From contig OY725505.1 of the NCBI GenBank assembly GCA_963281255.1, forward strand, positions 1,612,001 to 1,676,000: 64,000 nt of DNA, given 5' to 3'. Both the position numbers and the translations under genes were made by a program. How positions within the stretch are numbered: position 1 is the stretch's first letter; the number at the start of each line of letters is the position of its first letter. Shown in pieces: positions 44,951-55,330 of the stretch. The stretch comes from Aphrocallistes beatrix (lineage: Eukaryota > Porifera > Hexactinellida > Sceptrulophora > Aphrocallistidae). The notes beneath the pieces are model-generated. The model searched no databases, had not been told where the DNA came from, and saw nothing but the letters and a program-made list of their open reading frames with translations.

Positions 44951-45204
44951 ATTATTGGCAGTAAATATTATTTCGCTATCCTTCACATACTATATTCTGA
45001 ACTCACAATATTTAAGGTGTATCAGTTATAAAAACTTAAAGTATACACCCCAATTTCAAAAAAAACCCATAGGCGTAGCCTTATTTTCTGCTAAACCTAT
45101 TCTAAAAAATTCTGATAATCAAATTTTATACATATTATTTTTGGTCACACTTTTTGACCCATCTTTTCCAACTTAGACTGTCTGTATTTTTCCACAACTT
45201 TGAA

Positions 45205-46709
45205 ATGAAGGCTCAGGAAAAGAATAGAATCAAGATAAATGGACTCTTTGAAGCTGGGATAACAAAGGCGACTGGAATATCGAGACGCCTCGCGATACCT
45301 GAGCGGACAGTCTATCGTGTTTTGGAGACAAATTTCTAGCAGGTCGACCTCTTAAATTGCACAAAGCCGATAGGAGCCGGATTATGGTACTCGTTCAACA
45401 CAATCCAAGGATCACCCTGAATGAATGCCGAGCAAAATTGAGTACTCCAGTTGCCAAAAGTACACTATCGGAGGAAATGAAGAGGAGAGGCCTACAATAA
45501 GGCAGTCAGAATTCCCGCTTTGTCACCTCTCCATATTGCTAAGCGAATGGAATGGTGTAGGAAAATGAGGGTTCAGGACTGGTCTAAAGTGTTCTTTACT
45601 GATGAATACTCTACAGGGTATCTCAAAAGTTCCGCAACAAATTTTGTTAATGTATTATACATAGATAAATAGATCGAACATCCGATACCTCATTTTAATC
45701 AAAAATAGTGAGGATTATCTTAATTATTTGGCATTCCAATGGCCTGTATTTCTCAATTTATTTGCAATGATGGATCATATATTTCATTGTCTCTTAAAGA
45801 ATATTTTTTAACTCAATAAAAATCTCACATCCCAGCTACATTTTATGGCTATACTTTAAAAAGACTCGTTCTTATCGAAGATTACTGCAACATAAATCAA
45901 AAGTAATAATATTATTTTAGTATTATGAATCAATTACAGAATATAGAAGTGATTGATGTAATATTTCATTAGAAAAATAGTGATCTTCAAACTTAACACT
46001 TTTGAGCTCCAAATTTTTGAGTAATTAGTATGTAATTATATAAAATTTTATGAGAATCTTTTTTGCATAATGATTTGGACTCATTTCTATGCTAGAAGGG
46101 TGCTAGATTTCATTTATGGGGGCTAATTTGGAATACAATCAAGTGATCTTAGTCAAATTAACAAAGTAAAATTGGTTGTTGCAGAACTTTTGAGACATCC
46201 TATATATGGATGAATACTGGCAAGATCTATGTATGGACATAGAAAGGAAAGCTCATCACCCTGCCAACTTTCAAACATCCATCGAAGCTTCATATTTTGG
46301 GGTGAGATTTCGGTAATGGGTAAAACTAACCTCAAAATTTTCACCGAAAACTTCAACCAGGAACGATATAAAACCGTTTTAAATGAGTGTCTTATACATG
46401 AAGCTAATGCCTTATATGGAAATCAATGGGTATTGCAAGAGGATAACAGTCCTATCCACACTGGAAAGGCGGCAAAGGCTTGAAACAGGAATTTGTCCCC
46501 CATCAGATCGACTGACCGTCCAATAGCCCCGATCTCAACACAATTGAGAATCTTTGGGCTGTAATAAAGAAAAGACTCCTCAAAAAAAGATTCACCAGTA
46601 CAAATGAGTTGAAGGAATGTATTTTGGAGGTATGGGACACATTTGAACCTGACTTTTAAAAAGCCATTTTGTCTATGCGTGGACAAATAATTATGTTATG
46701 TGCCAAAGG
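45205..46709 (+). pseudogene. Tc1-like transposase, interrupted
   Basis: Starts MKAQEKNRIKINGLFEAGIT with the N-terminal paired-like helix-turn-helix (ATGISRRLAIPERTVYRVL). Decayed reading continues to PLHIAKRMEWCRKM and SKVFFTDEYST (first catalytic aspartate). There a 588-bp MITE is inserted. Coding then resumes with YWQDLCMDIERKAHHPANF, NFNQERYKTVLNECLI and VLQEDNSPIHTGKAAKA (second aspartate), followed by a SPDLNTIENLW-type block with the catalytic glutamate in another frame. Several stops and frame changes besides the insertion make it inactive. Confidence 0.75.
45614..46201. mobile_element. Tc1/mariner-type MITE, GGTGTCTCAAAAGTTCTGC family, copy 2
   Basis: The left end CAGGGTATCTCAAAAGTTCC after TA pairs with the right end GCAGAACTTTTGAGACATCC before TA. 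Homologous throughout to 9670-10251. It sits right after the first catalytic aspartate block of the Tc1. Confidence 0.85.
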
Positions 46710-46875
46710 AAATGACAAAAAAAAAAAATTATTAGCAATACATTAGTTTCTCCATTATATTTTGTAAGAGGGATCCCCGAATTAACAGTTGTCTTCAAAA
46801 GAGTGACCAATCTTAACATAGATGTTGAATTACACTTAATTTAATTCACTGCCAATATTTTCCGAACGCACTGTA

Positions 46876-47306
46876 TGTACGTATGTATGTATGTATGTAT
46901 ATATGTCCGTATGCGCGCTATTGCGAAATATAACAGTCCGATTTTTACCAAATTTCGCATGTAGAATCTCAACATGGTGTAGATGTGCACCGTCAACATT
47001 TTTCACAAAATATCATCACTTCCGGTTTTTTAATTATATATTCATATTTTAACACCACCACTGCAAAGCTTTGTTTAAAGATATAACTAAGTTTTCAACG
47101 ACTAACGTAGGGTTTTTCACCATGTATGATCCGATTTTCGGGCTTTAAAAGTAATAATGTGAATATTTCATGAGTTATTATTATAGTTATGTATACATAT
47201 TTTCACACCTTTTAAAAATTTCTTATTTTGAGCTAAAAGCGAGTTCTCAACGGCAAATAAATGGCATTTTAATATCTAGATTCTAATTTTCACACTTTAA
47301 AAGTAA
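46876..47306. repeat. Unclassified dispersed repeat, copy 2
   Basis: Starts with the residual (TATG)n then GCGCTATTGCGAAATATAAC, GTAGATGTGCACCGTC and TGTATACATATTTTCACACC. Ends where Helitron-like unit M begins. Same family as 27527-27985. Confidence 0.6.
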
Positions 47307-47810
47307 CAAGCGCGCTTCGCTTGCTTGCGCTGCGCGGCTGGCGGACACTTCGTGTCCGTCGGAGGCTCCCTTCGGTCGCCTGGAGGTGACATTGGTTAAT
47401 TATAAAGGAGATATCATCTCTAAATGTGTCCATCTTAGTTTTAAAATCGATATCACTCGAAAAACACCAAATTTGTCAATTTTTAAAATTTTGATGAGTA
47501 ATGATGACGTCATAGCAAAGTGATGAGTCGTCATTTTTTGATGATGGTTGCATCATATGTGAGACGTGTTAGTATACAGATTCTATTAAAATTTCAGCCT
47601 TCTATCTCCTATAATGGCTGAGTTATTCCCGAATAACTGTGTTGCTTAACTTTTTAAAATGTGACAATGACGTCATAATTCCATGATGAGTCGACATTTT
47701 CGTCTGAGCTCAGAACTTACTGGAGCCATAGCCAAAATACTCCCACATGCCAAAAATCAGCTTTCTGGGCCTGACAGTTTCTTCAATCAATTCGTTACAT
47801 ATGGCAATTT
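47307..47810 (-). mobile_element. Helitron-like unit M (5' end replaced by a MITE)
   Basis: The 3' end CAAGCGCGCTTCGCTTGC follows A; hairpins and both CRE-like blocks are well kept. It stops at TCAATTCGTTACATAT, where copy 3 of the 523-bp MITE begins. Confidence 0.85.
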
Positions 47811-48271
47811 TTTGACATCCTTGCTCATTTCCATACAGATAAACCTCCATAAGTGGGGAAGTGCCATTATGCGGGGAATGGGGGTGACTTTTAGGCTAAT
47901 AATACCTCACGACACTAAGATTAACCTCTATATGTGGGGAATATGATAGGAGTTTTTCTATGCGAAATTGGATATTAATCAAAACAACCGTTCACAGATG
48001 AATCGGAACTTGGGATTGTGCTATACCATTTGCTGGAAATTTCGTGCCTCACAAATCAACCCTTTCTCATATCATTACACCCTTAATAAACCATTAAAAA
48101 ATCGTAAGAAAGTAATAATAAATTTTAGGGAAAGTAGAATAGAGAATTCTCATAGTAATACTAAGGCAAGCTTGTTTTATGGGAATATTACAATTGGAAT
48201 CATAAGTGGGGAATGGGGGAGTATCATCATGCTAGCCGGCCCAACCTCCCCCACTTATAGAGGTTCTACTG
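47811..48271. mobile_element. 523-bp pogo-type MITE, copy 3 of 3 (reverse, one end lost)
   Basis: Reverse complement of 22264-22786, ending CTATAGAGGTTCTACTG-type before TA. About 60 bp of the other end are missing, and the neighbouring Helitron-like unit lacks its own 5' end. The junction therefore records a deletion. Confidence 0.9.
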
Positions 48272-48273
48272 TA

Positions 48274-48482
48274 CATATTTTCACACCTTTTGAAAAATAT
48301 TTCATTTTGAGTTAAAAGCGTGTTCTCAACGGCTAATCTAAGGTATTTTAATATATAGAATCCAAATTTCGCATTTGGAATGCCCTAAAATGAGTATTTC
48401 CTGATGTATTTCGATATTCACTTTTCATATTCCTTCAAGTCACTTCCTGGAGCTGCACTATCGGTCTGTCGACCGACATTTT
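48274..48482. repeat. Unclassified dispersed repeat, copy 3 (right part)
   Basis: Resumes with CATATTTTCACACCTTTTGA, homologous to 47214, and continues past the point where copy 2 stops, to CTGCACTATCGGTCTGTCGA then CCGACATTTTT. Confidence 0.6.
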
Positions 48483-48657
48483 TGTTAATTGAATTTATGC
48501 ACTAGTTGTATGCTATCAATCGTGTTAAATATTAATTAAACAGTAGTAATTCATGGCATTCTTGACTAAATTCGAATTGAAATAATAATTATGGTACAGT
48601 GTGCGTTGTTACAAATGCGATTAACTTATATATTGTTTCAAAAATATCGTCCATAAC

Positions 48658-48767
48658 GCGGGGCTGGTGGAAACTTAGTGTCCGCCGGAGGCGCACATCG
48701 GGCGCCTGGGGTCACATTTATTAATTATAAGGTAGATAAAGTAGCATCTCTAGATACGTGTGTCCAT
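48658..48767 (-). mobile_element. Helitron-like fragment S, host of the MULE-like element
   Basis: GGAAACTTAGTGTCCGCCGG to CTCTAGATACGTGTGTC matches the 3' part in reverse. The continuation (GCACGAAAAATCACC) reappears at 50053-50088, beyond the MULE-like element. Confidence 0.7.
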
Positions 48768-49206
48768 AGCCTACTGTATATTAGGCCTCACAGTTACTTT
48801 GCTTGGGATGCGTTAGAAGATGGTGTCACTAATACATGACCTTCCTTAAATCATTACCATAGCACGATAGAGCTTAGGAATGTATTACCAGCATATATAA
48901 ATATGGTGTCAAAGTGCCCATATCCGTTGTTAAAATTTAGATTAGTCACCATATGGTTCAGCTATAAGTTATATTTGTGACAAATTTGGTGATTTTCAGA
49001 GGTCGTTTACGGGCACTTCTAAGTTTTTTATTGTAAAATTTTTCGGATATAACTGGGATGTGAGTGGGTAAATAATGTGTTTGGAGTGTGTCATCGTCAC
49101 TGTGTATTGATTCATCAATTAAATCGTCCTGGGAAAGTTAGAAGAATGCCCTATAGTAAGTGAAATAGCTTTGAGATATTGAGTAGGTGAGAATGTGCCA
49201 TCTTTT

Positions 49207-49449
49207 TTATTTACATTTTTTTCTACGTTCAGCATTTTCAATATTTTTCTTGCTTGATTCCCTGGTTATTTGAAGCCCTTGTTCTAACCTTTGATATTCG
49301 ATTTCATAATCAAGTATTATCTTATTTAGATCTGACAAAAATTTCCATATAGTATTCGGATGGTGAACTTTAGTGAATAATTTTAGAGTTTTATGGAATG
49401 TCTCAGCACCATTATTTGTTGACTTTTCGGCAGAAAAGTTCACACTCAA
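49207..49449 (-). pseudogene. MULE-type transposase, C-terminal fragment
   Basis: An 80-codon frame reading FSAEKSTNNGAETFHKTLKL, then HHPNTIWKFLSDLNKIILDY and RKKCK. The pattern S-x-x-N-N-x-x-E-x-[FW]-H...HP-x-[IL]-W-x-[FL] is characteristic of the region after the catalytic glutamate in MULE-like transposases often found with FLYWCH domains. The catalytic DDE core and N-terminus are not visible. Its location between long inverted repeats supports the assignment of the whole element. Confidence 0.6.
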
Positions 49450-49456
49450 ATTAGAT

Positions 49457-49575
49457 AGTATTGACCAAATTCCTAACTATGACATTGACCAAAATCCTAA
49501 CCATTCAAAAGCGTTGACCAAATTCCTACCTTTATACACGTTGACCAAATTCCTAATTAGCGTAGACCAAATTAG
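49457..49575. repeat. Short interspersed tandem word TTGACCAAATTCCTAA (~5 copies)
   Basis: GACCAAATTCCTAA or close variants at about 49460, 49486, 49517, 49547 and 49563, with irregular spacers. It overlies the start side of the MULE fragment. Confidence 0.75.
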
Positions 49576-50088
49576 GCGTTCCCATAGGAAATAGTCTTTT
49601 CGCTATCAAAGGAATTGCATTTGAATATCTAGCTCTTGCGGTTTGGAAAATATGATCTCAACTGACCAAAACACGTTTTTATTGCAACACTAGAATGTAG
49701 CAACATTCCATGAAAAAGATCCAAATTTTCGAATTTACCCATTCACATCTCAGTTGTATGCAAAAAATATTACAGTAAAAAAATTAGTAGTGTCCGTACA
49801 CGACCTCAGAAAATCTCAAAATTTGTCACAAATATAACCTATTACGCAACCATGTGGTGACTAATCCAAATTTTAGCAACGGATATGGGTACTTTGACAC
49901 CATATTTATATATGCTGGTAATACATTCCTAAGCTCTATTGTGCTTTGTTAATGATTTAAGGTAGCTCATGTATTAGCTCAACCATCTTCTACCGCATCC
50001 CTAGTCACAAATCCGCAAGTTACTGTGAGGCTTTATATACAGTAGGCTATGGTATCGCACGAAAAATCACCAAATTTCTCATTTTTTT

Positions 50089-50554
50089 AATTATTATATA
50101 TTTATATATATTTTACGAATTGATTGAAGACTGTCAAGCACAGAAAGCTGATTTTTGGCATGTGGGAGTCTTTTAACTATGGTTCCACTAAGTTCTGACC
50201 TCAGACGAAAATATCAACTCGGCATTATGACGTCATTTTCACCTTTTTGATAATTAGAAATTTCAGTTTTCTGTCCATTACTCAGCCGTTTTAGGTGATA
50301 TAAGGCTGAAATTTTAACAAAATGTGTATATTAATATTCCTAACATACGTATACAACTATCATCAAAAATGATGATTCATATTTCTGTTATGATGTCATC
50401 ATTGTCTATCAAAATTTGGTGATTTTTCGTGCGATATCGATTATAGAAGTAGCACAGACGTATGGTGCTATCTACTTTGCAATAAAAAAATGCGACCCCA
50501 GGTGCCCGAAGTGCTCCTCTTGCGGACACAAAGTTTCCGACACCCGCTCGCTTG
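50089..50554 (+). mobile_element. Helitron-like unit U (5' end missing)
   Basis: TTACGAATTGATTGAAGACT through the two CRE-like regions (here decayed) to the 3' end CTCGCTTG before T. Confidence 0.7.
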
Positions 50555-50876
50555 TACACTATTATGGACCCTATTTTTTCTACTCACACTGTACCATAAC
50601 TCTTACTATTTCGAGTATGTTGATCAAAACATCATTCTGTGATTTCTATAGTTACCTTTATGCGTATACGCTTTTCAGATTGTGACATTAGGTTGATACC
50701 ACGCAACAAAAATACTAAGAGTTATAAAATGGGAAATGCGTAAAGAAATGTCCGGTCACTGTCGGAAATGTAAATTTAGAATCAATGATTGAGATTAATT
50801 CCTTAAGCGATAACTAAATTTATATAACATTGCAGGAATTTACAAGAAACGCTATAATCATTGAATAACACATGTA
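50555..50876. other. Intron sequence, nothing recognised
   Basis: Ends at a pogo-type MITE. Confidence 0.45.
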
Positions 50877-51390
50877 CAGTAGACCCTCGATTATCCGAAC
50901 CTCGATTATCCGACACCTCGATTATCCGAACAGTGTGTTCGAGTACCACTCATTTTATCAAATACTTTTCAATCGAATTTGTGAAAATAATGTGTCCGGA
51001 TAACTGAAATATGTGTTCGGATAACTGAAATAATGTGTTCGGATAACTGAAATATGTGTTCGGATAACTGAAATATGTGTTCGGATAACTGAAATAATGT
51101 GTTCGGATAACTGAAATAATGTGTTCGGATAACTGAAATAATGTGTTCGGATAATCAATTCCTTAAAAATGTATGTTCCAAAATTGTGCGTAGCATTGTC
51201 AATTTGTTACGGCTATACAGACGTGTAAGTAGTATTCAAATCATAATACGTTCTTTAATAACATCTAAGTTGGTACATGCGCATTTAAGAGCGTAAAATA
51301 CGTATTTCGCTTATCCGAACGATTTCACTTATCCGAACACCAATCTTTGAGCTAACAAACGGAGGTGTTCGGATAACCGAGGGTGTACTG
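50877..51390. mobile_element. pogo-type MITE (TTATCCGAAC word), copy 1
   Basis: Opens CAGTAGACCCTCGATTATCC, closes TCGGATAACCGAGGGTGTACTG, followed by TA. The interior 50985-51155 is a tandem array of about nine units of TGTGTTCGGATAACTGAAAT. The same element occurs in reverse at 62469-63042 with about six units. Confidence 0.9.
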
Positions 51391-51689
51391 TATTCAAATT
51401 CGGCATTTGGGTCGCTAAGAAGCTTACAATAGTTCAAATAACTATGTCACCCTACTGTATCTCTAATACTTGATTAGGGAACAGGACTCTATACTCTATT
51501 TAGATTTGTTTATCGTGAGCGAGTTTGGCGTTGAATAACGAATGCATGGGCGTGCATGTACAGTAGGTGTGGTTGGAAAAATCCCGTACTTCTGATGGGG
51601 AAGCTCATGATACGTAGAAGTAGATGTCGGAGACAATCAAAGAATGATGCATTACGTTATATCTTCGCTGTAAACCCCAAGTCGCCGAC
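51391..51689. other. Intron sequence, nothing recognised
   Basis: No feature seen before the retroelement fossil; its left limit is uncertain and may lie here. Confidence 0.4.
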
Positions 51690-52275
51690 TTAAACCCATA
51701 TGCAACGCATAGCATCGATGTGGGGTACCAATTACCAGTAATACACAAGCTACGTCGAGTGTTCCAGACCATCCAAGCCATTATCGAAGAATAAATCAAA
51801 GAATTGCTTGGAAATGTAATATACTACCCTTCTAACTCACTTTGGCTTAGTCCTATTAACCCCGTCATCAAAAAAGATGGAGGGACCTGGTTTGTCGTTG
51901 ATTACCGCGCACTGAATGACTTTACTCGCAAGGATGCGTATCCGATGTTGAATCCTCCGTGATTTACTTGGTGACAAATATTATTCTACTTGGAAGTATC
52001 ACTTAATAAACGTAACCAGTCAAAAATAGCCTTCTCGATACCATTTGTACACTACGAGATGGTGCGAATGTTTTTGAACTTTGCAATTACCAATCCCCGA
52101 CATTTTGGTGAACTCTACCGATCCAATTGGAAGCTACATACGACTACACTTAGACTACACCTCCTCAAGCTCAAACTCCGGCCTAACAAGTGCCGTTTAG
52201 GGTTTCTTCTCACGGACTTCGTGGGTCATATAATGTTCAAATTTGAATGCCTTGTTGCTATTGTTTTCACTATAT
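51690..52275 (+). mobile_element. Ty3/gypsy-type LTR retroelement fossil (reverse-transcriptase fragment)
   Basis: A short, broken piece of the pol region: the reverse-transcriptase entry block typical of Ty3/gypsy elements is readable near 51830-51950, and a later reverse-transcriptase block near 52170-52240. No LTRs, gag, integrase or envelope part was found nearby. It looks old, with several breaks. Confidence 0.7.
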
Positions 52276-52915
52276 AGGATCAATTGACCTAGACTGATTT
52301 CCATAGCTATGCAAGAATACAGCAGCATTCAATTAAATTTTCTAGATTTTTCGAACCACGATATGTTGTTTATTAATTCGATGGCCTCCCTTTAATCCAC
52401 CGTCCAAAATATTAGTTACTATTCCATATTGATTATGTCTCGGCATATTTCAGCTGTCCAACTTTATAAAAGCCCTAGATTTGCTGTACTCTATGGATTC
52501 CAGATATGATTGTGGAACAGAATTAATACTTTCTATGAATTAACAAGATTTATTAGCATTTTTCTCCAGAACACTTGAAGAAACTGGATGAAGAGAATGT
52601 ACCTGCAACTTAACTTTGACTGTGATGCTGTTTGTGTGATTAATTATGCACTGAAGTCTTAAATGTGTTTTTTTTGTACGATATATTGTAGAATAGTGTG
52701 AAAGGAGCAGATATTAGAAAGCTGACATACAATTTATATGTGATTGATTTTTTAACAATTTGGATATTATATGTTTTTGTTTTTTTTGATTACTTAAAAT
52801 TGCATTTATTGACAATTTTGAGTTACAAAGAAATATGTATATGCCACGGTTCTTGATGTTAGCTATAAATTTATTTATCGCATTTTTTCGTCTTTCTTAA
52901 ATTATTTTCCTATAG
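52276..52915. other. Intron sequence, nothing recognised
   Basis: AT-rich run up to the next exon; the pyrimidine-rich stretch just before 52916 serves as acceptor context. Confidence 0.45.
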
Positions 52916-53094
52916 ATATATTTATCGATTTTGTCAAATGTTGGAAGACAGAGGTTTTTATACTGAAGCTGGTTTTACTCTTCTTCTTCATGCTGATGTT
53001 TTAGATTGGAGTAAATCATTAATGATATCACAGGGAAAATTCCCATCACAATCCGAAAATGAAAGAAAGGAGGCTTTATATTTGGAGATTATTG
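52916..53094 (+). CDS. Dock: DOCK-family GEF, DHR-2 exon (lobe A)
   Basis: The acceptor TTTTCCTATAG precedes and the donor GTATAA follows. It encodes about 60 residues starting (R)YIYRFCQMLEDRGFYTEA, then GFTLLLHADVLDWSKSL, and ending EALYLEII. Human DOCK1 reads RYLYKLCDLHKECDNYTEAA, YTLLLHAKLLKW and EQLYQEII at this place. The helical-hairpin pattern YTEA..TLLLHA.LL.W is the clearest DHR-2 signature in the window. Family role: DHR-2 lobe A mediates dimerisation of the Rac exchange domain. Phase closes with the previous exon (AG+A) and leaves one base for the next. Confidence 0.95.
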
Positions 53095-53390
53095 GTATAA
53101 AACTCTAAATTATCTTCGTTTCTTAAACATTACGCTTTTCCTATTATTTCCTTTATATTATATTCTCTCCTTTAAAAAAATAGTTAGTTTGTTTTCTTTT
53201 TAAGACGATGGTTAAATTAAGGAGAAAGACGACAAAACCCCCCGAAACCTTGCTAATCCAAACATTTCGATATTCAAACCCGAACTCCAGCAGATATCTT
53301 GTTCACCTCTCGATATCAATCCTCCTTTATACTTTTGTCTTTCAATAAGATTAAAAGATCTCGTAAAAAGCAATCATTAAGAAATCCTTA
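53095..53390. other. Intron sequence, nothing recognised
   Basis: Start of the 4.8-kb intron. Confidence 0.45.
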
Positions 53391-53416
53391 CTATTAAAAC
53401 TCAAATAATGTTTACT
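53391..53416 (+). mobile_element. Isolated 5' end of the Helitron-like family
   Basis: TCCTTACTATTAAAACTC follows A, then the sequence leaves the consensus within 26 bp at a Tc1-type MITE. Confidence 0.6.
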
Positions 53417-53417
53417 T

Positions 53418-53884
53418 ATATACACTACCCACTTCATTATCTTACGTGCATTTACTACTAAAATGGGTATATTCATGAATATTAAAACTCCGAAACGGTA
53501 AGTGATACAACTATTCGGGTTTCAAATTCGAAATCTTCGCATTCGAATTAGTTATTGTAGGATATTTCTAATCAATTACTAATTCCCAATTATTTCAAAT
53601 TATCAATCACTGCCACCTTGTGCTGCATATGTCCCTTTTGATCACTATACATGATGGTAATGTACTACCCCTTGTGTCACAGGTTGATAATTTTACTCAT
53701 TGGGTTGAGCCATTTGTTAGAAATCTTCAACTATAACTAATTCGAATGTGAAGATTTCGAATCTTAAATCAGACTCTTAATAGCTCTTAGAGTTTGAATA
53801 CATTCCCCTTCATGAAAAAATCAATTTAGTACTATTTGTATGGGGAAGAATATAATGTACAAATACTTTTGTCCGGTTAGTGTA
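53418..53884. mobile_element. Tc1-type MITE (GGACAAAAGTATTTG family), copy 2
   Basis: Nearly collinear with 28649-29126 (ATTAAAACTCCGAAACGGTA, CATGATGGTAATGTACTACC), with the right end TTTTGTCCGGTTAG. The left terminal block is deleted after CACTACC. Confidence 0.8.
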
Positions 53885-54992
53885 TATATATGTATAATTC
53901 TAGGTGATAGAAGGAAATTTAAATATAATGTGTAGATTAATAAGTTGATTCCATTCTATGTCGATCCCCTTCCAAAAAGTATTGACTGCATGAGAACTTA
54001 CTGAGTTATGCTGCCATATTAGATATGTTTTAATATAATATTAACTGGTTTTTTTATTATGATGGGATGTTGGATCTTTTTGAGGTCATTTGGTGTGCAT
54101 ATTTATCATACAAATTGATCCTCGTAGTTTTCTTCGGTTCAGGTGTCAATTATCTTCATGCCACCAAATGTTATTGTAGTGGATTCCGAGAATGCGCAAA
54201 TTTGAGCATTGTCGATCAGCATTGTGCTGATTGCATCACATAATCCCATGACTTTGTTGGATTAAATACACTAAGCGAACAAATATAATTGAACACTTGA
54301 TTGGGGCAAATAATAAGCAATTTTATCTTTGCTGAAGCAATTACGTCAATATAATTCTTTTATTTAACGTTCAGTTTATTTAACAAATTTTGTTTCTTGA
54401 CAAAACATGAGCTATCTTCGAATATGCATTTACTCGAGTCCAAACCTAAAATATAAAATGTGTTAAAATTTATTGATTTGATTACCAATGGGAACCTACA
54501 ACTCCCGCCAAATCTCAACTTGTCCAGAAGTGCGATGTCAACTCGAACCAACTTTATCAATGAATTTAACGTGAAATATCCCTATTCTATTGTGCGATTT
54601 TCTGTTAGATAAACCTTGTCTCCACATTTGACAATTAAATATTTTGTCTCTCTTATATTAGATGACCTTTGCTCTATATATTTTTAGTGATAACGGCGCC
54701 ATTGAATGTGGTTAGTTTTCTCGCTTGCATAAATTTGAGTTCTACGTTGACAAAATTCGACTTTCTTGAGAGTAACTCGACCAGCATGTATAATTCTAAA
54801 TTACACCTAGTCGCGGATCAATTAAGACTGGCTTACGTAATCGCTCAAGATTATGGAATAAATGAAAAACCAATGTAAATCCCAAAGTAAATCCAATTAC
54901 CTACACATTTCCACTATGTGTTCGATATTAAAAATGGCGATGTTATCATATTACGATAAGAATCATCCTCCCTAATTTCTTTTTCTAAAACA
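53885..54992. other. Intron sequence, nothing firmly recognised
   Basis: A few bases at 53903-53940 (TAGGTGATAGAAGGAAATTT) recall the Helitron-like core. The rest is unassigned; frames at 54360 and 54669 match nothing I know. Confidence 0.35.
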
Positions 54993-55191
54993 GGTGTCAG
55001 CAATCTATGCACGCAAGTCTAAATTGATGGCAGGCGGAGTTGAAAATACATGTAGTTCGACCGACCGACATTTATGTACATATATTCAGGGGTCGGTTAC
55101 CCTAGGCAGGCGCATTGGCACACAAGGTCATAATATATTGACATTATAGGTAAACTGGTACACTTCATTCAAAGTTTGCCGGCCTCTGGTC
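54993..55191. mobile_element. Possible small hAT-type element
   Basis: The left CAGGTGTCAGCAATCTATGC and right TCAAAGTTTGCCGGCCTCTG are compatible with hAT-type ends of the form CAGGGGTCGGCAA. A second such end (CAGGGGTCGGTTACCC) lies inside at about 55089. No 8-bp duplication could be shown. Confidence 0.35.
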
Positions 55192-55330
55192 TAAATTATC
55201 AATACTTCAAGTTTTAATTGTAAACATAATATACTAATATTTTATTGCTTTACTTAGCTGTTTATTGCAAATGTTTCCTGTATGCAATTTCAAATTTTAA
55301 ATTTCTTCCTACCTCCTTGATTCCAAAATA

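Larger units (their letters stand above)
44951..46873 (+). mobile_element. Tc1-like transposon inserted in a (TATG)n tract, with a nested MITE
   Basis: The right end reads TTCACTGCCAATATTTTCCG then AACGCACTG before TA, the usual Tc1 terminal form (reverse: CAGTGCGTTCGGAAAATATT). At the left, the inner part of this repeat (ATTGGCAGTAAATATT) survives directly next to the long microsatellite. The outermost ~18 bp appear replaced by TGTA repeats. The transposase is interrupted by the MITE at 45614-46201. Confidence 0.7.
48768..50052 (-). mobile_element. MULE-like element with ~305-bp terminal inverted repeats
   Basis: The left arm 48768-49074 (CATAGCCTACTGTATATTAG, AGGAATGTATTACCAGCATA, TTCAGAGGTCGTTTACGGG) is the reverse complement of the right arm 49735-50052 (…TATATACAGTAGGCTATGG). 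Between them lies a MULE-type transposase fragment on the minus strand (49207-49449) and a short tandem repeat. The element splits a Helitron-like unit, removing about 15 bp of it. I see no 9-bp duplication. Single arms or relics occur at 10976, 15629, 39672, 41630, 62247 and 63070. Confidence 0.65.

Noticed and set aside
44657-45031. Open frames on both strands rich in YIHT / MYVC
   Set aside because: Translations of the (TGTA)n microsatellite.
50985-51155. Regular direct repeats that could be mistaken for a CRISPR array
   Set aside because: No unique spacers: the units abut with only AAT/AA variation. It is a minisatellite inside a eukaryotic MITE.
54669-54878. Small frame MLYIFLVITAPLNVVSFLAC...
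   Set aside because: Not similar to DOCK and no matching splice phase; the neighbouring DOCK exons join directly without it.
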